Shown piece after piece: positions 6,648-15,822 of a stretch of DNA of 42,530 nucleotides (positions are counted from its first letter, which is position 1; each line of letters opens with the position of its first letter). Below the pieces are notes generated by a model, which saw only the letters and a program-made list of their open reading frames with translations, had not been told where the DNA came from and made no database searches. Source of the DNA: Bacteroidales bacterium (GTDB taxonomy: Bacteria > Bacteroidota > Bacteroidia > Bacteroidales > WCHB1-69); the NCBI GenBank assembly GCA_017615595.1, contig JAFZZT010000043.1, positions 1 to 42,530 of the forward strand, written 5' to 3'. Both the position numbers and the translations under genes were made by a program.

Positions 6648-7895
6648 ATGGAAGAACACGTAAACCTTATCGACACCTTTGCTGAATTCAAGGAATCCAA
6701 GAGTATCGATCGTGAAACCTTAATGCGCATTCTGAAGGACGTATTTCTCAGCGCACTGGCTAAAAAATTCGGCCCGGAGGCCAAATTTGATGTCATTGTC
6801 AACGTGGACCGTGGCGACTTGGAGATCCAGCACACCCTGGAGATTGTGGAAGACGGCGAGGTGGAAGACGAATCCAACCAGATTGCCCTCAGCGACGCCA
6901 TCAAGATTGAGCCCGACTTCGAAGTGGGTGAAGAGGTGGTGGAGAACATCAGTCTCTCCGATTTCCAGAGACGCGAGATCCTGGCCTTGCGCCAGAACCT
7001 GAGCACCAAAATCATGGAGTTCGAGAAGGATGTCATCTACAACAAGTATGAGAACCGCATCGGCGAAATCATCACCGGCGAGGTGAGCCAAGTATGGCGC
7101 AAGGAGATTTTGGTCTATGACGAAGACCATGTGGAGCTGGTGCTGCCCAAGGCAGAGCAAATCCCTTCCGACAGATATAAGAAAGGCGATACCATCATGG
7201 CAGTCGTTGCCCGCGTGGAAATCCAATCCACAACGCCGCGCATCATCCTCTCCCGTACCTCCCCTGTATTCCTGGAGCGCTTGATGGAGAACGAGATCCC
7301 TGAAATCAACGAAGGCCTCATCACCATCCGCAACGTGGTCAGAGTGCCCGGCGAAAGAGCCAAGGTGCTCGTCTCCTCCTACGATGACCACATCGACCCT
7401 GTCGGCGCTTGCGTGGGCATGAAGGGTAGCCGTATCCACAGCATCGTCCGCGAACTGCACAACGAGAGCATCGACATCATCAACTACACCCCCAACAAGG
7501 AGCTCCTGATCTCCCGCTGCCTGAGCCCGTCCAAAATCTCCTCCATCAAAATCGACGAGGAAGAGAAGAAGGTGTATGTCTATATGAAACCCGACCAGGT
7601 GGCCCTCACCATTGGCAAGGGTGGTAACAACATCCGTCTGGCCAGCAGACTGTTGGGATATGAAATCGAAGTCTATAGAGATGACGTGACCGTGGAAGAG
7701 GACATCTACCTCGAGGAGTTCGCCAACGAATTCGACCAGTGGGTCATCGACGCCTTCATCAACATCGGCTGCGACACCGCCAAGAGCGTGCTCGCCATCG
7801 ACCGAGATGAGCTGGTGAAGCGTACCGACCTGGAAGAAGAGACTGTTGACAGAATGATCAGCGCCATCAAAGAAGAATTTGACATCAAAGACTAA
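6648..7895 (+). CDS. nusA: Transcription termination/antitermination protein NusA
   Basis: This 415-residue cytosolic RNA-polymerase-binding factor modulates pausing, termination and antitermination. Domains in order: N-terminal polymerase-binding domain (to about 125, starting LIDTFAEFKESKSID); S1 domain (about 130-200, from GEIITGEVSQVWRKEILVY); two KH domains (GACVGMKGSRIHSIVREL near 250 and LTIGKGGNNIRLASRLLGY near 325); and an acidic helical C-terminus (FDQWVIDAFINIGCDTAKSVL). Length is typical. It leads the nusA-infB-pdxA set. The gene rimP, which usually precedes nusA, is not present; a tRNA-Gln terminator lies upstream instead. I see no perfect TAnnTTTG box in the 58 bases between that terminator and the start. 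Confidence 0.97.
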   Translation: MEEHVNLIDTFAEFKESKSIDRETLMRILKDVFLSALAKKFGPEAKFDVIVNVDRGDLEIQHTLEIVEDGEVEDESNQIALSDAIKIEPDFEVGEEVVENISLSDFQRREILALRQNLSTKIMEFEKDVIYNKYENRIGEIITGEVSQVWRKEILVYDEDHVELVLPKAEQIPSDRYKKGDTIMAVVARVEIQSTTPRIILSRTSPVFLERLMENEIPEINEGLITIRNVVRVPGERAKVLVSSYDDHIDPVGACVGMKGSRIHSIVRELHNESIDIINYTPNKELLISRCLSPSKISSIKIDEEEKKVYVYMKPDQVALTIGKGGNNIRLASRLLGYEIEVYRDDVTVEEDIYLEEFANEFDQWVIDAFINIGCDTAKSVLAIDRDELVKRTDLEEETVDRMISAIKEEFDIKD

Positions 7896-7955
7896 TTCCA
7901 CCATCTTCATCATTATTTATCTCAAATCAACTATTTCCAAGATTAAAAAAACAAT

Positions 7956-10811
7956 ATGCCAGAGGAAAAAATCAAATTACCCCGTTTAGGAAAAGCCGCA
8001 ACAGAGTTTAACATCTCCCGCGAAACGCTTATTGCCTTTCTCAAAAAGAAAAACTTTGAGATCGAGGACAATATCAACGCCAAACTGTCCGCCGAAATGT
8101 ACGCCGAACTGCTCAAGGAGTTCGCCGGAGAAAAAATGGTGAAGGCCGAAGCCGACAAAATCGACATCGGTACTTACAGCGCTATTTCTAAACAAGAACC
8201 CAAAACCAAGGCTCAAGGCGACAAGCAAGAGGACGACTTGGCCACCAAGACGCCCGGCGGCAGAGAGTCTTCGAAAAAAGAGCCGTCCCAACCGGAACCC
8301 GATAATCTTGGAAAGAACAACGAAACGGAGACCTCCGCTCCCAAGCCTGCTCCGGAGAAAGAGCCCGAACAGCCCAAACCCGAGCCTGTCACCGAACCCG
8401 TTGAGGAGACTCCCCAACCCGAAAAGGCAAAACCTGAGCATATCGAGACTCATGTGGAACCGCTGGTAGGCCTTACGATCATTGACAAAATTGATCCGGA
8501 GACCCTCAACCCGAAGAAAAAAGGACATAAAGGATCCTCCAAAAAACAAGAGGCTGAAAAGGAAGAGGCTCCCGTGGAAAAAGTGGAAGAGGTTCCTGAC
8601 AAAGAGCCTGTGGAAGAGGTGAAGGAAGAACCCGTCACGCCCGCAGAGCCAGAAGAACCCGCTCGTCCCGAAAACTTTATCGAGACCCGCGTGGAGAAAA
8701 TCCAAGGGCCGAAGATCATGGGCAAGATAGAGCTCCCCGTTGAAAAGCCCAAGGAGTCTTCCAAGAAAGACAAACATGTAACGCAGGAGGACAAGAAGAA
8801 AAAGAAGAGAAAGCGCATCCTCAAACAAAACAACGGAAACCTCAAGCAAATCCCTGCCAAAGAGGAGAAGAAGAGCAAGCCGGAACCTGAAAAGGTAGAG
8901 ATTTCGCCGGAAGACATCCAACGCCGCATCAAAGAAACCAAGATGCGCATCGACAATACGGGCGCCAAGAACAAGGCTGCCAAAAGAAGAAAAGAGAAGA
9001 GACAGCTTATTCACGAGCGCATTGAGGAGCAGGAGCTGCAAGAGATAGCCAACCAGAACACACTCAAGGTGACGGAGTTCCTTACCGCCAACGAGTTGGC
9101 GACACTCATGAACAAGGATGTCACCGAGATCATCTCCACCTGTATGAGCATCGGCCTTTTCGTCTCCATCAACCAGAGACTGGATGCCGAGACGATCTCC
9201 CTGCTGGCAGAAGAGTTCGGCTTCAAGGTGGAATTCATTGGTGCTGACGCTGAAGACGACAACAATCAGGAGGTGGACCGTGAAGAGGATCTCCAGCCTC
9301 GTCACCCCATCATCACCGTCATGGGTCACGTGGATCACGGTAAGACCTCGCTGTTGGACTACATCCGCAAGACCAACGTCATTGCCGGTGAGGCTGGCGG
9401 TATCACCCAGCACATCGGTGCTTACGAGGTGAGTCTTTCCGATGGGCGCAAGATCACGTTCCTGGATACGCCGGGTCACGAGGCTTTCACCGCCATGCGT
9501 GCCCGCGGTGCCAAGATCACCGACTTGTGTATCATCGTGGTGGCCGCTGACGATGCCGTGATGCCTCAGACCATTGAGGCTATCAACCACGCCCAGGCTG
9601 CTGGCGTTCCCATGGTGTTCGCCATCACCAAGATTGACAAGCCCAACGCAGATCCCGAGCGCATCCGCACAGAATTGGCCAACATGAACATCCTCGTGGA
9701 AGACTGGGGCGGCAACTATCAGTGCCAGGAGATTGATGCCAAGCACGGTACCAACGTCAAAGAGTTGTTGGAAAAGGTTCTGTTAGAAGCTGAACTGCTG
9801 GACCTCAAGGCTAACCCCAACCGTCCCGGTTTGGGCGCCGTCATTGAGTCCTCTCTGGACAAAGGTCGTGGCTATGTGGCCAAAGTGCTGGTCCAAAACG
9901 GCACCCTGCGCATCGGCGATCCGGTGTTGGCAGGCAGCTGCTTCGGCAAGGTCAAGGCCATGTTCAACGAACGTAACCAAGCCGTCAAATCCGCCGGTCC
10001 CGCCACGCCTGTCCTGATGCTCGGCTTGAACGGAGCGCCGCAGGCTGGTGACTCCTTCAAGGTGTGCGAGAGCGAGCAGGAAGCCCGCAACACGGCCACC
10101 AAACGCGCCCGCCTCGCCCGCGAGATGGGTCTCCGCACTCAAAAGCATATCACCCTGGACGAGATTGGCCGCCGTATCGCCATCGGCGATTTCAAAGAGC
10201 TCAACATCATCGTCAAGGGTGACGTGGACGGCTCCGTAGAGGCACTCTCCGGCGAGTTGCTCAAGCTCTCCACCGAACAGGTGCAGCTCAACGTCATCCA
10301 CAAGTCTGTGGGTGCTGTCACCGAAACGGATGTGATGCTTGCCACCGCCTCCAACGCCTTGATCGTGGCCTTCCAGGTGCGTCCTACCGCCGGCGCCCGC
10401 AAGATGGCCGAAGCCGAACAAATCGACATCCGCACCTACTCTATCATCTACACCGCCATCAACGAAATCAAAGACGCCATCGCCGGCATGCACTCTCCCG
10501 AGATCCGCGAGAAGGTCATCGCCAACCTCGAGATCAAGGAGGTCTTCCACATCTCCAAGGTGGGCAACATCGCAGGTTGTATGGTCCTTGACGGCAAGCT
10601 GCAACGCTCTTCGAAGATCCGCCTTATCCGAGACGGTATCGTCATCTACACCGGCAAGCTCGGCTCTCTCCGCCGCTTCAAAGACGACGTCAAAGAGGTC
10701 GTCTCCGGCCAAGACTGCGGCTTGAACATCGACGGCTGCAACGACTTGAAAGTTGGTGACATCATCGAAGGCTTCGAAGAATACGAGGTGGCCTTCAACG
10801 CTAACAAATAA
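7956..10811 (+). CDS. infB: Translation initiation factor IF-2
   Basis: This 951-residue GTPase brings initiator tRNA to the 30S ribosome and promotes subunit joining. It has an N-terminal IF2N module (about residues 5-55, [22 protein letters not shown]). A long low-complexity linker rich in Lys, Glu and Pro follows (about 75-330), then a second IF2N module (about 370-420). The G domain carries GHVDHGKT (G1, about 456-463), DTPGHEAF (G3) and TKID (G4, Thr in the Asn place, a known variant). The beta-barrel and C-terminal tRNA-binding domains complete it. The unusually long charged linker is common in Bacteroidetes IF-2. It lies 60 bases after nusA and 11 bases before pdxA. Confidence 0.98.
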   Translation: MPEEKIKLPRLGKAATEFNISRETLIAFLKKKNFEIEDNINAKLSAEMYAELLKEFAGEKMVKAEADKIDIGTYSAISKQEPKTKAQGDKQEDDLATKTPGGRESSKKEPSQPEPDNLGKNNETETSAPKPAPEKEPEQPKPEPVTEPVEETPQPEKAKPEHIETHVEPLVGLTIIDKIDPETLNPKKKGHKGSSKKQEAEKEEAPVEKVEEVPDKEPVEEVKEEPVTPAEPEEPARPENFIETRVEKIQGPKIMGKIELPVEKPKESSKKDKHVTQEDKKKKKRKRILKQNNGNLKQIPAKEEKKSKPEPEKVEISPEDIQRRIKETKMRIDNTGAKNKAAKRRKEKRQLIHERIEEQELQEIANQNTLKVTEFLTANELATLMNKDVTEIISTCMSIGLFVSINQRLDAETISLLAEEFGFKVEFIGADAEDDNNQEVDREEDLQPRHPIITVMGHVDHGKTSLLDYIRKTNVIAGEAGGITQHIGAYEVSLSDGRKITFLDTPGHEAFTAMRARGAKITDLCIIVVAADDAVMPQTIEAINHAQAAGVPMVFAITKIDKPNADPERIRTELANMNILVEDWGGNYQCQEIDAKHGTNVKELLEKVLLEAELLDLKANPNRPGLGAVIESSLDKGRGYVAKVLVQNGTLRIGDPVLAGSCFGKVKAMFNERNQAVKSAGPATPVLMLGLNGAPQAGDSFKVCESEQEARNTATKRARLAREMGLRTQKHITLDEIGRRIAIGDFKELNIIVKGDVDGSVEALSGELLKLSTEQVQLNVIHKSVGAVTETDVMLATASNALIVAFQVRPTAGARKMAEAEQIDIRTYSIIYTAINEIKDAIAGMHSPEIREKVIANLEIKEVFHISKVGNIAGCMVLDGKLQRSSKIRLIRDGIVIYTGKLGSLRRFKDDVKEVVSGQDCGLNIDGCNDLKVGDIIEGFEEYEVAFNANK

Positions 10812-10822
10812 CCCTATACTCT

Positions 10823-11839
10823 ATGTCAGACAACAAACATCATATCATCGGTATCACCCAGGGAGATGTAAACGGCATCGGCTATGAGGTGATTTTAAAA
10901 TCACTCTCCGACAACAAGATCATGGACATCTGCACGCCCGTGGTCTATGGCCTGGCCAAAGCCGCCTCCTTTCACAAAAAGACCCTGAATCTCCCGGACT
11001 TCTCCTTCCAGTTTGTGAAGGGGACGGAGCAACTCTCCAACAAGCGCCCCAACCTGATCAACATCTTTGACGATGAGGTCAAGATAGATCTGGGCTCCAG
11101 TTCGAAGATTGCCGGACAGATGGCTGAGCGGGCACTCTATGCCGCGGGCCGCGACTTGAAAAACAAACGCCTCGACGCCATCGTCACCGCTCCTATCAAC
11201 AAGGATAGCATTCAATCCGACAAGTTCACCTTCCCCGGCCATACAGAGTTTTTTGAGCACTACTTTGGCAACAAGGAGCACCAAGCCCTTATGATGATGG
11301 TTGCTCCCAACCTTCGCGTGGCGTTTGCCACCAACCATCTGCCTATCCAGGAAGTTCCCTCTGCCATCAACCAGGAGCTGATATACCAAAAACTGCAAAC
11401 CCTGAATCAGACACTGCGTCAAGATTTTGCATTGGACAACCCGACTATCGCAGTGTTGGCCTTGAACCCGCACGCCGGCGACAACGGAGTGCTGGGCAAA
11501 GAGGAAAAGGAAATCCTGCGACCCTCTATCGAGAAGGCTTTCCAGAACCACATCAACGCTTTCGGTCCCTTCCCGGCCGACTCATTCTTCGCCAATGGCA
11601 CCTATCGGAATTTCGACTCCGTGCTGGCCATGCACTACGATCAGGGCATGATCCCCTTCAAACTCCTGGCCGCTGACGGTGTCAACTACACCGCCGGTCT
11701 GCCGATTGTCCGCACGGCCCCCGCTCACGGCACCGCCTACGACATCGCTGGCAAGAATATGGCTGACGGACAGGCCATGCGCAACGCCATTTACCTGGCG
11801 CTCGACATCCTGAAAAATCGCAAAAACCGCCAGCAATAA
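10823..11839 (+). CDS. pdxA: 4-hydroxythreonine-4-phosphate dehydrogenase PdxA
   Basis: This 338-residue NAD-dependent dehydrogenase oxidises 4-phosphohydroxy-L-threonine in the DXP-dependent route to pyridoxal phosphate. Family features seen are GITQGDVNGIGYEVILKSL at the N-terminus, VTAPINKDSI, the metal-binding GHTEFFEHYF, LALNPHAGDNGVLG, HYDQGMIPFK and the C-terminal VRTAPAHGTAYDIAG. Length is normal. It starts 11 bases after infB and ends before a strong terminator (11886-11940), so it is the last gene of the nusA transcript. The pairing of PLP synthesis with translation factors probably reflects only shared growth-linked expression (inference). Confidence 0.96.
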   Translation: MSDNKHHIIGITQGDVNGIGYEVILKSLSDNKIMDICTPVVYGLAKAASFHKKTLNLPDFSFQFVKGTEQLSNKRPNLINIFDDEVKIDLGSSSKIAGQMAERALYAAGRDLKNKRLDAIVTAPINKDSIQSDKFTFPGHTEFFEHYFGNKEHQALMMMVAPNLRVAFATNHLPIQEVPSAINQELIYQKLQTLNQTLRQDFALDNPTIAVLALNPHAGDNGVLGKEEKEILRPSIEKAFQNHINAFGPFPADSFFANGTYRNFDSVLAMHYDQGMIPFKLLAADGVNYTAGLPIVRTAPAHGTAYDIAGKNMADGQAMRNAIYLALDILKNRKNRQQ

Positions 11840-11885
11840 GCGGTCTCGGATGATTTCCCGACAGGATCTCCTCCACGATTCATAC

Positions 11886-11940
11886 ACCACAAATAGTCAC
11901 TCTCCTCTGAAAAAGGTATTGACTATTTGTGGTTTTTTTT
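11886..11940 (+). terminator. Very strong terminator ending nusA-infB-pdxA
   Basis: A 14-bp perfect stem (ACCACAAATAGTCA at 11886-11899 with its complement at 11920-11933) has a 20-base loop and a T run to 11940. The T run merges into the next promoter box at 11941. Confidence 0.88.
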
Positions 11941-11948
11941 TATTTTTG
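11941..11948 (+). promoter_or_regulatory. -7 promoter box for the lipoprotein-buk pair
   Basis: TATTTTTG then C, starting immediately after the terminator's T run. Initiation near 11955 fixes ATG 11967 as the start of the lipoprotein gene, with a leader of about twelve bases. Confidence 0.7.
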
Positions 11949-11966
11949 CATCCTTATTTAAAAAGT

Positions 11967-12359
11967 ATGAAAAAGGTGAAAAACATTCTTATGCTCTGTC
12001 TGGCTGTCTTAGCTGTCTGCCTGGCAGGATGCCAGAAATTCCAACCCGCCACCGTAGAATTGAAAAGTTGCACTGCCCAGGGAAAAACCATGACCGGCTC
12101 TGCCATCGTCACGGACAACGGAGGATGTACCTACTTCATTGAACAAGGATTCTGCTACAGCATCTTCGACAAACTGTCGCTCAGCGATGTATATACCACA
12201 TCCGAGATCATCAACAAATCCACCTATGACGAAGAGTTTGAGTGGACCTACGATCTGCCCATGATTGATACCGTCTATTATGTCTGCGCTTATGTGAAGA
12301 CCAACGCCGGTGTCAGCTATAGCGAAACCATCCCTGTCAGCACATCTACAAATAATTAA
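11967..12359 (+). CDS. Small secreted lipoprotein of unknown function
   Basis: This is a 130-residue lipoprotein. A lipid signal peptide ends in the lipobox LAGC with the acylated Cys at residue 22. The mature part has predicted beta strands (VELKSCTAQGKTMTGSAIVTDNGG, IEQGFCYS, TVYYVCAYVKTNAGVSYSETIPV) that resemble a fibronectin-III-like or immunoglobulin-like sandwich of Bacteroidetes surface lipoproteins; that comparison is tentative. The longer open frame from 11850 is ruled out because it runs through the terminator and promoter. It ends 15 bases before the butyrate kinase gene, so the two are probably co-transcribed, although no functional link is evident. Confidence 0.8.
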   Translation: MKKVKNILMLCLAVLAVCLAGCQKFQPATVELKSCTAQGKTMTGSAIVTDNGGCTYFIEQGFCYSIFDKLSLSDVYTTSEIINKSTYDEEFEWTYDLPMIDTVYYVCAYVKTNAGVSYSETIPVSTSTNN

Positions 12360-12374
12360 TCTAAATACCTTTTT

Positions 12375-13445
12375 ATGAAAAAAATTCTCGCCATCAATCC
12401 CGGATCCACCTCCACAAAAATCGCCATTTTTGAAGGGTCTGAACAGACATTCATCAAGAATATCAAGCACTCCACCGAAGAGATATCAAAGTATGAAACC
12501 ATTGCGGACCAATATGAGTTCCGCAGAGACGTCATCATCTCCGAGTTGGAAAACGCCAACATCGACCTGCACTCCATCGACATCATCATGGGGCGCGGAG
12601 GTCTGGTGAAACCGCTCACCTCCGGTGTCTATAAGATCAACGACCTGATGAAAGAGCATCTCAAGATGGGATACAGTGGACAACATGCCTGCAATCTGGG
12701 CGGCTTGATCGCCGACAGTATCGCTTCGGTCATCGGACTGGACGCAGCCTATATCGCCGACCCGGTAGTGGTGGATGAGATGGAGCCCGTGGCCAGAATC
12801 TCCGGACATCCCGATTTTGAGCGCAAGTCGATCTTCCACGCTCTGAACCACAAAGCCATCGCCCGCACTTACGCCAAGGAGATTGGCAAGCCCTACGAAG
12901 AGTTGAACCTCATCGTGTGCCACATGGGTGGCGGCGTGAGCGTGGGCGCCCACCGCCAAGGCCGTGTCATCGATGTCAACCAAGCCCTGGATGGCGAAGG
13001 TCCCTTCTCTCCGGAGCGCTCTGGAACACTGCCCATGAACCTCTTCATGAAGGCCTGTTTCAGCGGCAAATACACCAAGGAAGATATGCAGAAGATTCTC
13101 GTGGGCAAAGGCGGCTATGTGGCCTACTTCGGCACCAACGACGCCTACTCTATCGAGAAGGCTGCCATCGCCGGTGACCCGAAAGCAGAACTGCTCGAGG
13201 AAGCCTTCGCCTATCAGGTAGCCAAACAGATTGGCGAAAACGCCTGCGTTCTCCAAGGTAAAGTGGACGCCATCTTGCTGACCGGCGGTATCGCATACGG
13301 CAAACCCGTAGTTGAACGTATCAAACGCTATATCAGCTGGATAGCTCCTGTTGCCGTCTATCCTGGCGAAGACGAAATGGCCGCCCTCGCCCTGAATGCC
13401 AACATGATCCTAAATAACGAGGTAGAAGTTCAAGAATACAAATAG
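12375..13445 (+). CDS. buk: Butyrate kinase
   Basis: This 356-residue cytosolic kinase of the acetokinase/ASKHA superfamily interconverts butyryl phosphate + ADP and butyrate + ATP. It starts with the phosphate-binding NPGSTSTKIAIFEG. Further family features are GRGGLVKPLTSGVY, HALNHKAIAR, CHMGGGVSVGAHRQGRVIDVNQALDGEGPFSPERSGTLP and the late AILLTGGIAYG. Length fits Buk and is shorter than acetate kinase. The usual partner, phosphotransbutyrylase (ptb), is not next to it; branched-chain or other short acids are alternative substrates for such orphan kinases. It shares a transcript with the lipoprotein gene and is followed by a terminator. Confidence 0.93.
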   Translation: MKKILAINPGSTSTKIAIFEGSEQTFIKNIKHSTEEISKYETIADQYEFRRDVIISELENANIDLHSIDIIMGRGGLVKPLTSGVYKINDLMKEHLKMGYSGQHACNLGGLIADSIASVIGLDAAYIADPVVVDEMEPVARISGHPDFERKSIFHALNHKAIARTYAKEIGKPYEELNLIVCHMGGGVSVGAHRQGRVIDVNQALDGEGPFSPERSGTLPMNLFMKACFSGKYTKEDMQKILVGKGGYVAYFGTNDAYSIEKAAIAGDPKAELLEEAFAYQVAKQIGENACVLQGKVDAILLTGGIAYGKPVVERIKRYISWIAPVAVYPGEDEMAALALNANMILNNEVEVQEYK

Positions 13446-13470
13446 AACATCTTGGGCTTTTTGAACACGA

Positions 13471-13506
13471 AGGGAGACGACATGGAGATGATCGCCTCCC
13501 TTTTTG
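13471..13506 (+). terminator. Terminator after buk
   Basis: AGGGAGACGA (13471-13480) pairs with TCGCCTCCCT (13492-13501) apart from one A-C mismatch, followed by a T run. Confidence 0.8.
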
Positions 13507-13651
13507 TTTTTGGCACATAATACCTGAAAAAAATGCTGGTTTTTAAAGCCATGAGATCGCCGAAACGCCACTCTTGGAGCGGGTTACATTATTAACATTT
13601 TTTTGTTTATTAAAAAATGGAAGAGGTCACTTAGCCTCCTGTTTTTAGTTG

Positions 13652-13659
13652 TATTTTTG
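13652..13659 (+). promoter_or_regulatory. -7 promoter box for ftsQAZ, decides the ftsQ start
   Basis: TATTTTTG, followed here by T rather than the C seen after the other perfect boxes. Initiation near 13666 makes ATG 13690 the first usable ftsQ start. Confidence 0.65.
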
Positions 13660-13689
13660 TGGCTTATTATTCATAAAGGACCTTTATTG

Positions 13690-14454
13690 ATGAAAATTGC
13701 CAAAATCATTTCTATCTTCGTGTTAATCAGCACAATATGCGTGTTGATGATTTTGGCTATTGTCAATATTCCCAAGCAAAAATGCGAGTCTCTTAAAATC
13801 ACTCCCCACACAAATAACGAGTGCGTCATCCTCACACCCGAGGATATGAAGCAGATGCTGGCAGAGGCCCACATTGACATCATCGGGAAAAAAATCAAAG
13901 AGATCGACCTGGAGCCCATCTCCGAACTCTTGGAACAAAATCCGTATGTGGAGAAAGTGAACTTCATCCATTTTTCCAACACCAAACTGCTGATCGACTA
14001 CACGCTGAAAGAGATCGTGCTGCATGTATATAACAACAACGGGGAGCAATTTTTTGTGGACAGCAAGGGTAACCTCCTGCCTTTCACGAAGAAAATGACC
14101 GACTACCTTCCCGTCGCCAACGGCAACATCCGGCAGGCATACCGGAAAGGTGCCACCATTCAAAAAGAACTACGCCCCATTTTTGCGATATCACAAGAGA
14201 TCAACAAGGACGAATTCTGCAAGGCTCAATTCCGACAACTCTATCTGAACGACGAAAACCAGGTCGAGCTTGTCTCCACCATCGGCCGTCACATCATCAT
14301 CTTCGGTGATGAAAAAAATGCTGCAGAGAAGCTTGAGAACCTGAAACACGTGTATCAAGACGGCCTCTCGCATCTCGGCTTTGAACGATACGCACAATTG
14401 GATGTACGTTTTAAAAACAGGGTTATAGCACAAAAAACAAATCAAGGTCTATGA
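13690..14454 (+). CDS. ftsQ: Cell division protein FtsQ
   Basis: This 254-residue single-pass inner-membrane protein bridges early and late divisome proteins. It has one membrane segment (about residues 3-25, IAKIISIFVLISTICVLMILAIV) and a periplasmic region. A POTRA-like part (from about 48, LTPEDMKQMLAEAHIDIIGKKIKEIDL, then LLEQNPYVEKVNF) is followed by the FtsQ beta domain (FFVDSKGNLLPF). The open frame could start at 13603, but the promoter box at 13652 makes ATG 13690 the right choice. It overlaps ftsA by four bases. Sequence is divergent, as usual for FtsQ, but order with ftsA and ftsZ leaves little doubt. The murein synthesis genes that usually precede it are missing. Confidence 0.9.
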   Translation: MKIAKIISIFVLISTICVLMILAIVNIPKQKCESLKITPHTNNECVILTPEDMKQMLAEAHIDIIGKKIKEIDLEPISELLEQNPYVEKVNFIHFSNTKLLIDYTLKEIVLHVYNNNGEQFFVDSKGNLLPFTKKMTDYLPVANGNIRQAYRKGATIQKELRPIFAISQEINKDEFCKAQFRQLYLNDENQVELVSTIGRHIIIFGDEKNAAEKLENLKHVYQDGLSHLGFERYAQLDVRFKNRVIAQKTNQGL

Positions 14455-15779
14455 AGAACAATTCTACAGAAAACAATTTGATTGTCGGCCTGGACATCGG
14501 CACCACCAAAATCGTGACCATTGTAGGTTATCGAAACCAGAATGGGCTTATCGACGTGGTCGGTTGGGGCAGAGCCGACTCCACCGGCGTGGAATTCGGT
14601 GAGATCATCAACATCTTCCAAACGGTCGATGGCATCCGCATGTCCAAACAAAACGCCACCAACCAAGTACACTGCGACCTTGACAACCTGCCTGTCTATG
14701 TGGGTGTGGCCGGACATCATATCAAAACCAGCACCTACAGACACTATCTCTACCGCTACGGCAACGAGGATCCTATCCAACAACAGGAGATTGAAAGACT
14801 GAAACGAGATGTGGAGAAGGTGAGCCTTAACCCTGGCGAGAAACTGATCGACGTCATCCCGCAGTCTTACGTCATCGACAATGGCCGGGAGACCTCCGAC
14901 CCTGTCGGTGTGCTCGGCCATACAGTCATGGGCACCTACCAGCTGATCAAAGGCGAAGAGGCTGAAATCAACAAAATCCTGCGTTGTGGCAAGGATGCCG
15001 ACTTGAAATTCAAAGAGATCATCCTCGAGCCCATGGCATCCGCCATCTCCTGCCTTACCGAAGATGAGAAACAACGCGGCGTGGCCCTGATCGACATCGG
15101 CGGCGGCACCACCGACCTCATCATCTATAACAACGGAAGCCCTGTCTTCACCAAGGTGATCGCCATCGGCGGTAACATCATCACCTCCGACATCGCCAAG
15201 ATCTGCTCCATCTCCAGAGATACCGCCGAGAAGCTTAAGATCCAACACGGCACCTGTATCGTCAGCAAGAGCAACCAGAACAACATCATCACTATACCAA
15301 GACAGCCGGCCCCCATCCAAATCAGCGAGCACTATCTGGCACAGATCATCAACGCCCGCGTGGAGGACGACATCATCGCAACTGTAAAGAGAGAGATCGA
15401 CAACTCCGGTTACGCCAACTTGGTGAGCAACTGCGGCATTGTCATCACTGGTGGCGGCGCCCAGCTCAAACACCTCAAAGAACTCATCCAGTTCAAGACC
15501 GGCTACAACACCCGTATCGGCATCCCCGAGAACGGATTCGAGAAGAACATCCCTTCCGACTTGAAGAAATCTGCTTACGCCACCGCCCTCGGCCTCCTGA
15601 AATATGGCATCGAGACCGTAAACGGACCCGCAAGCACCTTCGAATATGACGATACCATCACTTCCGACACGGACAACAACAACCGCCACAGAGACAACAG
15701 CAACGACAACACCAAACGCTGGGGGGTGTTCAAAAAAGTGTGGGATTACTTCAGAGAGAGAATGGAACAAGTATCGTAA
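14451..15779 (+). CDS. ftsA: Cell division protein FtsA
   Basis: This 442-residue actin-like ATPase tethers FtsZ to the membrane and recruits later division proteins. The phosphate-1 motif VGLDIGTTKIVTIVG opens the protein. The family-specific 1C region follows (about 85-170), then the ALIDIGGGTTDLIIY phosphate-2 loop and the adenosine-binding IVITGGGAQLKHL near 330. The C-terminal KKVWDYFRERMEQV is an amphipathic membrane-targeting helix, as expected. Between about 395 and 425 is a low-complexity linker rich in Asp, Asn and Arg. The start overlaps the ftsQ stop (ATGA), indicating translational coupling; ftsZ follows after 43 bases. Confidence 0.96.
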   Translation: MKNNSTENNLIVGLDIGTTKIVTIVGYRNQNGLIDVVGWGRADSTGVEFGEIINIFQTVDGIRMSKQNATNQVHCDLDNLPVYVGVAGHHIKTSTYRHYLYRYGNEDPIQQQEIERLKRDVEKVSLNPGEKLIDVIPQSYVIDNGRETSDPVGVLGHTVMGTYQLIKGEEAEINKILRCGKDADLKFKEIILEPMASAISCLTEDEKQRGVALIDIGGGTTDLIIYNNGSPVFTKVIAIGGNIITSDIAKICSISRDTAEKLKIQHGTCIVSKSNQNNIITIPRQPAPIQISEHYLAQIINARVEDDIIATVKREIDNSGYANLVSNCGIVITGGGAQLKHLKELIQFKTGYNTRIGIPENGFEKNIPSDLKKSAYATALGLLKYGIETVNGPASTFEYDDTITSDTDNNNRHRDNSNDNTKRWGVFKKVWDYFRERMEQVS

Positions 15780-15822
15780 CAAACAACGCAAACAAATCAT
15801 TTACCTATAAAATATCACAAAC

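Noticed and set aside
7986-9746. Minus-strand frame of 586 codons opposite infB
   Set aside because: Antisense of the IF-2 gene, including its Lys/Glu/Pro linker; hydrophobic repeats arise from complementing those codons.
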